Of a stretch of 11,648 nt of DNA, positions 1-9,000 are shown in pieces. The first letter of the stretch is position 1. Each line of letters opens with the position of its first letter. A program made the position numbers and the translations under genes. The notes beneath the pieces were generated by a model. It was not told where the DNA came from and did not search any database. It worked only from the letters and a program-made list of their open reading frames with translations. The DNA is from Stramenopiles sp. TOSAG23-2 (Eukaryota > Sar): positions 1 through 11,648 of the forward strand of contig LT649911.1 of assembly GCA_900128395.1 (NCBI GenBank), read 5' to 3'.

Positions 1-55
1 CATTTAACATTTCAATACATGCATCAAGATACACCTTGCAACCCATGACAAGGTC
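1..55 (-). repeat. Inverted foldback copy of 655-709 at the window edge
   Basis: The reverse complement of 1-55 is identical, 55 of 55 bases, to 655-709, which encodes the end of the M20 module. At the junction, CAAGGTC (49-55) belongs both to the inverted copy and to the true gene, where it continues the family motif QGPFLEQ. This is a 7-base microhomology. The plus-strand frame meets TGA at 46-48, just inside the foldback, so the gene is broken here. The copy may extend left of the window. The pattern fits template switching during whole-genome amplification or an assembly chimera; a genuine inversion is less likely but possible. Confidence 0.9.
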
Positions 56-2436
56 CATTTCTTGAACAGACTGAGAACAAAATAGGAATTGTGACTGGGA
101 TTGTTGGTATCCGTGGGGTTAAATTTGTTTTAACAGGAGAACAAAATCATGCAGGTACTACACCGATGTTTATGAGGAAAGATGCAGGAATGCAAGCAAT
201 TATGTTGGGTTCAAAAATTAATGAAGAATTTGAGAAAAGTAAAGGAGAGCGAACTGTTTGGACATTTGGTGATATTAATTTCAATCCTGGTAGCCATTCT
301 ATTATACCTGGTGAATGTGAATTATATTTGCAATGGAGGGACGATGATGAGGGGCAATTAAATAGATTTGCCTATATAGTAGAAAATATAGTAGAAAAGA
401 TGAACAAAAAAAGCAAAGTGCAGATTGAAATGATACATTTAAATAATAATTGTGACCCAGCACCATGCGATAAGAATTTACAAAATATCATTTTGAAATC
501 TGCTAAAAAAATTTGTCCAAACGATTGGAGTATAATGCCATCTGGAGCAGCACATGATGCACAGATATTAGCAAAAGTTGTCCCGTCAGCAATGTTATTT
601 GTACCAAGTATATCGGGCATATCACATAATTTTGCTGAAAACACACTTGATGGTGACCTTGTCATGGGTTGCAAGGTGTATCTTGATGCATGTATTGAAA
701 TGTTAAATGATCAACATGGGAAATTGAATAGCAAAAGTAATAATGTATTAAAGTCGAATCAAACTGCTGCAATTATTAAAAAAGAAAAGAAAAGTATTGT
801 AGAAGAATTTAAAGATTGGCAAATGCAAGGCGTCGTCACATCTGTTGATATAACGCGTTATTATTTAAGTCGTATAAATCGGTACAATCACTTATTAAAT
901 GCTGTTATTGAAATTAATCCAGAAGCATTGAATGCAGCTGATAAATTAGATAAGGAACGAGCAAATGGTAATATTCGCAGTCCATTACATGGTATACCAA
1001 TATTGATTAAAGACAATATTAATACAGACGATTTAATGGATACTACTGCTGGATCTTTAGCATTGTTAAATAGTAAACCAAATGCGGATGCTTTTATTAT
1101 TACCAAATTGCGTAAAGCTGGTTGTATCATCTTAGGCAAGACAAATCTAAGTGAATGGGCAAATTTTCGTGGTAGTCGATCGCATGATGGATGGTCTGCA
1201 AGGGGTGGACAAACACGCAACCCTTACGATTTAAACAAAAGTGCTGTTGGAAGTAGCAGTGGCAGTGGCTCTGCTGTTGCGGCACAACTTGCTCCACTTG
1301 CTGTTGGGACAGAAACTAATGGTTCAATTTCTTGTCCCAGCATGGTTTGTGGTATTTGTGGCTTCAAACCAAGTGTAGGTTCAACTAGTAGAAGTGGAAT
1401 CATACCTATTGCATCTTCGTTAGATAGTGCTGGTCCAATGGGAAAATCTATGAAAGATATCATATATTTATACAATGAAATGATCGGTTATGATCCAAAT
1501 GACATAGAGGCAGTAGAATTATTTAAAAATAAGAAAATGCCTTTAAAAGTACAACATATATCATTATTTCAAAAAGATCCAAGAACCGTGTTAAAAGGCA
1601 AACGGATCGGTGTTCTACGAGGAGATATGTTTATCTTTGATAAGCATATCATGGAGGTATATGAACGTTCTATCGCGTTGTTAAGTGCTAATGGGGCTAC
1701 AATCATAGATAATTTATTTTTACTTGATACAACTGTAGATGTTCTTACTGGAAAATTTAATAAAAGTCACCGGTCTAATACTGCAAAGCTGATGCTATTT
1801 GAAATGAAACATGGTATGGAACAGTATTTACGAACAACTAGAGAAAGTAAATCAAGCAATAAATTCAATTTAATGAGGAATTTGGATGATATCATACAAT
1901 TCAATGCTGAAAATGCGCAAGATGAATTATCTTTATTTGGACAAGAATTTTTTATTGAGGCAACAAAATGCGAAAGCTTGCCAAATAAAGATCATGCAAA
2001 ATTGAAACAGGAAATACGACAAGCAGCAGGGAAAGATGGTATTGATTATTTATTGAATAAATATCAATTGGATTGCTTGATAATGCCTAGCGGTAGAGAT
2101 GCGCCTTATTTACCGGGAAAAAGGCTGGCATCCCAAATTGGAGTTGACGACAAGAAAAGGCGCATAACAAGTGTTCCTAAAAATTTTAGTACAGCTGCGT
2201 TGCCATGTATGGCAGGTGCACCATTATTAGTTGTTCCATCCGGTCTTAGTTCAAAGACTAATATGCCACTTGGTCTATCGTTCACTGGTACTGTTGGGTC
2301 CGATTCATTGATATTGGAAATAGGTTATGCATTTGAGCAGTGTCGTGAGCAAAGTCTTGACATTCATCCACCACAACTCTTTGTTGAAAATGAGGAAACA
2401 TTAGTTCGCAAAATATTGGTTAAGGGTAAATTGTAA
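49..2436 (+). CDS. M20-type carbamoyl-amino-acid/allantoate amidohydrolase fused to peptide-amidase-like amidase, 5' partial
   Basis: Two C-N hydrolase modules share one frame (residues counted from the GTG at 91). About residues 1-206 are the second half of an M20 hydantoinase/carbamoylase-type metallopeptidase: HAGTTPM at 20-26, the lid motif IIPGE followed by Arg83, SGAAHDA with the expected metal ligand His155, and GISHN with His179. Reading the frame upstream to 49 gives QGPFLEQ, matching the family HIEQGP motif, so GTG 91 is not the start and the earlier metal ligands are missing from this window. About 207-235 is a linker. About 235-770 is an amidase-signature domain with the complete Ser-cisSer-Lys triad: Lys307, Ser388, Ser412. 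LSEWANFRGSR and GTETNGSISCPS are typical of peptide amidases. Known family chemistry: the first module removes a carbamoyl group, the second hydrolyses an amide. A joint nitrogen-scavenging role is inferred. The substrate cannot be read from sequence. The stop at 2434-2436 may lie in an intron. Confidence 0.85.
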   Translation, partial: QGPFLEQTENKIGIVTGIVGIRGVKFVLTGEQNHAGTTPMFMRKDAGMQAIMLGSKINEEFEKSKGERTVWTFGDINFNPGSHSIIPGECELYLQWRDDDEGQLNRFAYIVENIVEKMNKKSKVQIEMIHLNNNCDPAPCDKNLQNIILKSAKKICPNDWSIMPSGAAHDAQILAKVVPSAMLFVPSISGISHNFAENTLDGDLVMGCKVYLDACIEMLNDQHGKLNSKSNNVLKSNQTAAIIKKEKKSIVEEFKDWQMQGVVTSVDITRYYLSRINRYNHLLNAVIEINPEALNAADKLDKERANGNIRSPLHGIPILIKDNINTDDLMDTTAGSLALLNSKPNADAFIITKLRKAGCIILGKTNLSEWANFRGSRSHDGWSARGGQTRNPYDLNKSAVGSSSGSGSAVAAQLAPLAVGTETNGSISCPSMVCGICGFKPSVGSTSRSGIIPIASSLDSAGPMGKSMKDIIYLYNEMIGYDPNDIEAVELFKNKKMPLKVQHISLFQKDPRTVLKGKRIGVLRGDMFIFDKHIMEVYERSIALLSANGATIIDNLFLLDTTVDVLTGKFNKSHRSNTAKLMLFEMKHGMEQYLRTTRESKSSNKFNLMRNLDDIIQFNAENAQDELSLFGQEFFIEATKCESLPNKDHAKLKQEIRQAAGKDGIDYLLNKYQLDCLIMPSGRDAPYLPGKRLASQIGVDDKKRRITSVPKNFSTAALPCMAGAPLLVVPSGLSSKTNMPLGLSFTGTVGSDSLILEIGYAFEQCREQSLDIHPPQLFVENEETLVRKILVKGKL
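655..709 (+). repeat. Source partner of the 1-55 foldback
   Basis: This segment encodes the last helix of the M20 module (DLVMGCKVYLDACIEMLN in the fusion frame). It is the direct-orientation partner of the inverted copy at 1-55. It is in frame with the surrounding gene and carries no disruption, so this copy is the native one and the edge copy is secondary. Confidence 0.88.
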
Positions 2437-2577
2437 TTTTTGATTGGAGATATTTTTTTAAGCGCTATATGCATATATGACATCATTACATACATCATAA
2501 TATCATATATATCATATAATGTTCGTAAATTAAATGATATGTCATATATATATGTAACGAAATTGACAAAATTGCAG
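2426..2577 (+). other. Candidate phase-1 spliceosomal intron (152 bp)
   Basis: The donor reads AAGG|GTAAAT near the end of the amidase frame, and the acceptor reads AAATTGCAG|CC at 2577. The interval is clearly more AT-rich than either side and holds the TAA that otherwise ends the enzyme. Exon 1 ends with one base of a codon (G, 2425). The next exon supplies CC, giving GCC, and the frame then stays open for 115 codons. TGTAACG about 25 bases before the acceptor could be a branch site. The pyrimidine tract is poor. The agreement of splice sites, phase and downstream open frame is the argument; there is no transcript evidence. Confidence 0.5.
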
Positions 2578-2924
2578 CCTCTACGACAATAGTACCATAT
2601 ACTACTGACCACAATCGCATTGATGACAATAATAGCCCCATTAATCATGTAGCACATTCTACAAACATTTCAGTTATCCAAAATGGGTCCAATACACAAG
2701 CGTCAATCGCAAAGTCGTCTGTAGATGATGTCTCCAGTACCATTGATTCGATTACTAATGGCTCCACTCTGAAGAAGCGAAACTTACCCACTAATGATAC
2801 TTCAGGTTCACGAAATATAGCAGCGCGAGTTAAAGAGCGACGACGACCAGTCAAAAAGAGACAAAAACAACCACGACCACCAGTTACCGCTCTTGCTTCC
2901 CCTGGATCTAAACAACATGAATAA
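2578..2924 (+). CDS. Putative terminal exon: polar then basic C-terminal tail
   Basis: An open frame without any in-frame ATG runs from the candidate acceptor to TAA at 2922-2924. It encodes about 115 residues. The first two thirds are rich in Ser, Thr, Asn and Asp. The last third is basic, with KKRNLP, then ARVKERRRPVKKRQKQPR, which resembles a bipartite nuclear-localisation or nucleic-acid-binding patch, and it ends PGSKQHE. G+C is visibly higher than in the AT-rich DNA on both sides, as expected for coding sequence, and codons end in C or G more often than in the amidase exon. Lack of a Met argues for a spliced exon rather than a separate gene. I recognise no domain. Alternatives are the 3' UTR of the amidase, a gene remnant, or chance. 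A second acceptor-like site, TTCTTTCACAG, follows the stop at 2926-2936. Confidence 0.45.
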
Positions 2925-3091
2925 TTCTTTCACAGGTCTTTCCAGTTTAGTTATATCTTTCAAATTATTTAAATAAGAGAATTAAATTATTTATATATAT
3001 ATGTATCATATCATAACGAAAAATTATTTACGTTCGTATGATATGATACGAGTAATATTTATAACGAAAAAACTATTTTGTAGTGTGTGTG
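2925..3091. other. Convergent intergenic region
   Basis: About 170 bases separate the putative last exon of the plus-strand enzyme from the stop of the minus-strand giant gene. Both 3' UTRs must fit here. I see AATAAG at 2972-2977 as a possible plus-strand poly(A) signal, a run of TA repeats near 2991-3002, and the inverted repeat annotated separately. No reading frame or RNA gene is evident. Confidence 0.6.
3003..3049. repeat. Inverted repeat between convergent genes
   Basis: GTATCATATCATA (3003-3015) is the perfect reverse complement of TATGATATGATAC (3037-3049), with a 21-base interval. The stem can extend inward by ACG/CGT across a short bulge. The symmetry and the position between two gene 3' ends suggest a shared termination or 3'-processing hairpin, but the sequence is simple and AT-rich, so function is an inference. 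Confidence 0.6.
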
Positions 3092-6000
3092 TTATTTTTT
3101 ATTGTGGTACTGGCTCATTCTAGATTTATTCTTTTGCCTCCCTTCATCAATCAATCTTTTCATGACAATTGTCCTTCGTTTGGACAATGGAGATACCGGT
3201 GCAACACCATTTGTACTTCTCATGCTATTGTGCATATTGTTTGAACTATCAATTTTCAATTTATTCATTTCACCTCTACCTGCCATACGACTACCGTACA
3301 TATTACCTCCTCTATTACTTGAATGATTTTTATAACGCATATTATTACCTAAACTACTTCCAAGTTTTTGTCTCATCCTACCAGCTGATTTTGGTCGAGC
3401 GCGTCTTTTCTTCCCAAGCTTCTTTCCTCTTTTTTTAGTCGTACTTTTCATAACAGAGTTATTTTTATCCATTAAATTCGTTGGTGCAGTCTGTGGTCGT
3501 TGAAGCTGCTGTTGTAATTGTATAAAATTGGCTTGCTCTTGTTGTGGTTCGATTAATTGTTGCTGTGGCTGTTGATTTGTTGCATCACTTGTTTGTTCCC
3601 CCCATGGCTTTAAATCCATTTTCTTGTACTTTTTTAGATCTTTAGTTGCTAAATCTTCTAAATCTACACCAGTGTCTCCATGCCTGGATGCTGTATATTT
3701 CCAATCACGTCTTTCGCTTAAGCCTAAGGGGCCTGGATAATTCATTGGTGGGGAAATATCATGATCTCGTAATAAAGTTCTCAATTGTTCATTTTGTACA
3801 TACAATAAACGATAATTTTCACTTAAATCGTTGTAGTCGTTTGCTAAATAATCAATTGATTTTTTATTGCCATGTCCTCTTGGGTCATTAATATTATTAT
3901 CATTATTTCCATCTGCAATTTTTCTTTTCGTTTCCTTTTCTTTCATGATGGCTATTTGTTGAAATGCTTTTCTTTTCAGTTTTTTCTCCCTATCTAATTC
4001 ACGTTTTAATTGTATAACCGCTTGGTTTGCTCGATGTAACGATTTTTTTGTAGTATCAGCAGATTGTTGTAATTGTATAATGTCTACTTCACTTTGTGTT
4101 TTTTTTGGCGAGCTTCTACCACCTAAGCCATTGTTGTTAGTATTTTTATACTGTTCAATTTCGTTTCTTAAATACGTTAAAACTTGTGTTTGAGAAATCT
4201 TCCAATTCAACAATTCATTTTTCGTATGTTCTGCAAGCTTTAAATTTTGTTTTAAATTTTTAATAATTTCATTCTTTTCAATTGCGGTGCTTTGAACTGA
4301 TACCAATTCTTGTTTCAATGCCTCTTCTCTCTTTTCCATATCAGTAACTTTGGACCAAAGTCCTTCTGATTTATTTAATTTCTCATTAGCTTCGTTTAAT
4401 TTCTTTTCATTATGCAATGAGACTTTCATTATTTTCTGTTCCATATCAGTTCGTAACCTCGCCATTTCTCTTTTAGACCTACTTAAATCTTGTTTCAAAT
4501 CTACTACGTCTTCCTCTGCTTTTGCAACTTTAACGGTGCGTTGCTTTAGTTTGTTTGTAACTATTGTATCATTGTCCAAAATTTTTGCCATTGCCATTCG
4601 ATTTGCCATTGCTAGTTCTCCTAGCATATCGATTTTCAATGTTTCTTTATATTCTTCAAATTTACCTTTTAATTCAATGTTTTCTGATTTTAAGTGTTCA
4701 ATTTCATCTAGACATTTTGCTCTTGCCTTTATCATTAATTCTGCTTCTTTCTCCTTTATACTCTCTTTTAGTTCAAACAATTTTCTTTTTAGTGCGTCGA
4801 TACTAAACAACAGTGCGTAACAACGAGAGGCTACCCTCCCATTGACATTTCTTTGCTCGGATAAAATAGACTCGTTGTATTCCCTGGTTTTATTGTTGAG
4901 GTGTATATTCAATTGCTCTATCGTCTTCTTTAAATGATATACTTCTAAATCATTATTTTTATGATTATTTTTGCTTATACCTTCATCAACATCTTCAACT
5001 TCCGAATCATTATATTTACTACTAACACTGGCTCCTTTATGATGGGAGAGACTCTTTTTGTTATCCGTCAATCCTAACGCTACGTGTTCTTCTTCCTGCA
5101 ATTGATTGAAGAGATATTGGATATTAATTACTTGCTTCATCGACAAGCAATTATTAATCAAAGCTGCCAATTCGTCCAAAGGCAACGAATTTAACTGTCG
5201 TCTAATCATATTGATATACTTCCATTTTAAAATTCGATTATTCACATCTAGTATTGCATTACCAATGAAACGTCTTTTTTCAATCGTAATTAAATAATCT
5301 ACTTTACTTTTCAAACTAGAAATTTTATTTTTTGCATCTGTAGCACCACCATGAGCATTCGCGTTTGTATTATCGACATGGTTTTCCATTAAGTATTCCA
5401 TGGCTAATAACACACCATTTATGTAATTTCGAACAGTGCCTTTCGCGTTGTATGTATGCTTAACTATTCCCTTCAATTTATTAGAAATTGTGTTGCATAT
5501 GCAACCGGTAAATGCACCAATACTGTAACCTGGTCCTAATAAAGGACTTGTCTCTTCCAAACATGCTATTGCTAGTGCATTGCTCGTATACGTAACTTTA
5601 TATAAATGTGTCCAAAACCATCTTGAACCTCCACCTCCACCATAGTTTGTGTGATCTGTGTGTGTAAGCGGTTCTGCATGTATATTTTCTTTTATTTGCA
5701 ATATCTCCCTACTTTTTTCCACGAATCGATCATTAGTGGTGATAAAGTCATGATGAGCATCATATGCATTCAAAACACTTTCATTTTTGCTCAGTAATGT
5801 TAACATTGATTGTGAAAATACTTTAACTGATGTTTGAACTCGTTTATTATATTTAATATTGTTTAATATTTCGTTACTTTTGTTATCTTCGTTAGAAATG
5901 ATGCAAATTTTGTCCGGGACATTATCATCGGTACTAAGCTTTTGCAGATTAAATACACCATCGCTTGCTTCTCTTTTTTCTTCAGCTACATTGTTGATGC

Positions 6001-9000
6001 ATTTGGAGAAAATTTCATTAATTGATGTTCTTAAAATCAAATAAAGAAATGTTCTAAATCTCAATATATGGATCAAGATAGTCGATACGTCTTTCGTATT
6101 TCTTCTACGCCTGCTTCCATATCCATCATCACTATCTCTAGAATTATCATATGCATCCTGCTGCTCCAAATAAAATTTGAATTTGCTCCACTCGTATTTC
6201 ATTGTATCATATAATACATCTACATCGTCTGTTCCAGCTTGTTTACTGCTACTGAAGAAGTGACAACGTACTTTAATTAGCCAGAATATATCTCTAAATG
6301 CTGACATCAATATAAGTGCTTCATTCATTAATTTTTTTCGCTTGTCTCTTTTAGTTTCACCAGAATCAATGCTATCATCTTGATCCCATAATTTTAACAG
6401 CTCAGTCCTGTTTGGTATGTACCACACGTTATTTATTTCTATCTCATTATAATTTCCAATCAAAAAAGATTCTGGTTTCTCCATTAATTTAGGTTCCTCC
6501 TCATCATCGTCTCCACTTTTTGGATTTTTGCCATTGATACTGCTCATAACGTTGTTCATATAATCTACATTAGTATAAAATATTGTATCTTCAAATTGTT
6601 CTTTGGCTTTATCTCGCATGACTTTTGTGATACGTTCTAAATCTTCACAGACTACGATGGTCTGATAACGTAACATTTCCGGTTCCACCTCTTGTATCAT
6701 ATTATTGCATAAGTCTTCAACAAGCTCAAGTTTTAAATCTTGCATTAATTTGTTTCTCAATTGATCATTCGATTCTCTTTTGAATTGTTTTGAACGTAGC
6801 GCATAGCTGGCCCAGAAAATCTCATGATGCCTACTTTTCCGTCTGTATAAAGAAAAAAATTGTGGTCGAACTTGATTGCTTAGTTCTCTTAAAATCATTC
6901 TGTAGCTACTCTTTTCGTTTTCCGTTATGAAAAAGGATCCCGTGTTTTTTTTCGCTGCCATTAATTGAATCTCATCAATTTGTATTTGATTATGCCGTAT
7001 AATAGTTAACAATAAGGATTGTTCTACGGCTTGGGCTTTTACACTTACACGTAACAGCTTTAAACCATTTTCAGTCAAATCAATAATATTTTTAACTCCA
7101 TTAATCGTTCTATAATCATACGTTGAAGCTTCATCTTCGCTATAAAATTTATATTGGAAATTATTAATTGCCAATGGATAGGAATAAAACTTATTTGCCG
7201 TAATATCAGTACTCTTATTATTATCACTATTGCTACTATTTCCAGGGCTTGATGAATTATAGGAAAGTACTTGTTTTGGCTTGAATTTTCCTTCATCTGC
7301 AACTCTTTCATCTTGGTATATAATCTCTCTTCCAAAATATTCCCGTTGTGTATTGTAGTACTCGCGATAAAATTCACTTTCAAAATACAACAAAATTAAC
7401 TCCTCCCGTAATAACAAACTTTCTATGACATTGTAAAATGTTTGTATTCCTGGTGGAGCTTGTTTTGATAGATTCACATTATCAAGAAAACCATTTTCAG
7501 CATCTTTTATTAATTCAAAACATGCATGTTTGATATTATTCCAAGTGGGTTTATTTGAAATTGCAAAAATACAATTGCTGTTGCTATTGATACCGTTAAA
7601 TTCACTATCATTAATACTTATCATATTGTTATGTAATAAACCAACATAGTTCCATTCTTCCAAAAAGACATCTTTATATATCCAACTTAAAAGTTGGTAA
7701 GACATTAATTTTATTATTACATCACTATATTTGCTCTCATAACAGCGGTATAATAATTGTAAATTGGATCTTTCTACATGACGCATTATAGGCATGATAC
7801 GAACGATATGTTTTATACTATGATAGGTAACTTTAGTATTGTCACTGCTGCTCATGCTCAAATTTTTTTCTACTTCCATTTGATCATTGACTATTTCATT
7901 AAATAATTCAATTTTAGATTTTAACAGTTTTACTTCATTATTGTATATCGTTTTAAAATAGCACGTATTGTTTTTCTCCGTAGAATTATTCTTCGCGTTA
8001 TAAAATGAGGGACGATTATAAATTATACGTAACATTTCATCTCGTAAAGCCTTTCTTTCTGGTTTGCTTGTTAAATTCAGGTAGTATTTTTTCAATAAGA
8101 TATTAACTAGAAACGATTTATTCAATTGATATCTATCTTCGCAATCATATAAATCAGCTAGAATCTCAGCGCGATCAACAACATGTTGTTGTTGATTATT
8201 ATGATCATATTCATCCGATGGAGTGGATAATGCTTCGAAGTTTTGAATACATGAAGAGCCTATTTCCAACATGCTTTGCTCCAGTTTTTGCAAAGCGATG
8301 ATTGCACTATCATACATTTTATCAAAGTTATCGTATGGTTGTCTTACATGCCATTGTTTCTCCTCCTTTGAGAACATTCTATTTTCTAAATAGGAAATGT
8401 CATTTATGTAATTGTCATTATTGTTATTTAATGAGAAATTATCATTGTTAAATTTAATGTTATTGTCATCGTCGATGATAAAATCATGCGACAAACGTTT
8501 TTCAACTGCTTTGAAATAATTTAGGGTACTTAGTAATCTACGTTTACAATTTAATGTCTTCAAAAATCGTAAATTATACAATATCTCTATCCTATTTTTG
8601 ACACTTTCGCTTATACGGCGAACTTTCTTTTCTGACAATAACGGTATTGCATCTTTCATCCCGAATTCATCATCTTCTGCTTCAAACGTATTGTTATGAT
8701 CGATATACATTCCATTGTCATTTTCATTACTTTTTCTATCAAATATCGCAGTGGCGTCTTCTTCTAATGTACCAACATCATGCCTTCTTTTTCGCGCTAT
8801 CGTACGCACGTTGCAAGTAGTAACTTCGTGTTTTAATCGCTCTTTAACTATTTCTAAATTCTTTTCGCTTAAAAATTCTTGTTCTACAAGCAACAATTTA
8901 TCTAGGTTGGTAGAATCTCCATCATCCGAATTTATATTTTGCGAATGAATATCTCCGCTGCCACCTTCCTGTTGCTGTTTTTCAAATAAATTTGTAACAT

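Noticed and set aside
91-93. GTG at 91 as the start codon of the enzyme
   Set aside because: The frame continues upstream to 49 with the conserved family motif QGPFLEQTENKIGIV, so the gene is 5'-truncated by the foldback and this is an internal Val codon.
888-1475. Minus-strand frames of 110 and 83 codons
   Set aside because: Both are antisense to the conserved amidase active-site region, which is clearly the real coding frame.
2364-2657. 97-codon minus-strand frame
   Set aside because: It runs across the AT-rich candidate intron and translates to Ile/Tyr/Met-rich low-complexity sequence; it is a shadow.
2645-2854. 69-codon minus-strand frame
   Set aside because: It is antisense to the tail exon; the plus-strand frame has more protein-like composition and fits splice phase. 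No recognisable product.
4350-4820. 156-codon plus-strand frame
   Set aside because: Antisense of the coiled-coil region; Ser/Phe/Leu-rich as expected from the complement of Lys/Glu/Asn codons.
7075-7383. 102-codon frame on the same strand as the giant gene
   Set aside because: It overlaps the giant gene in another frame, with no independent support.
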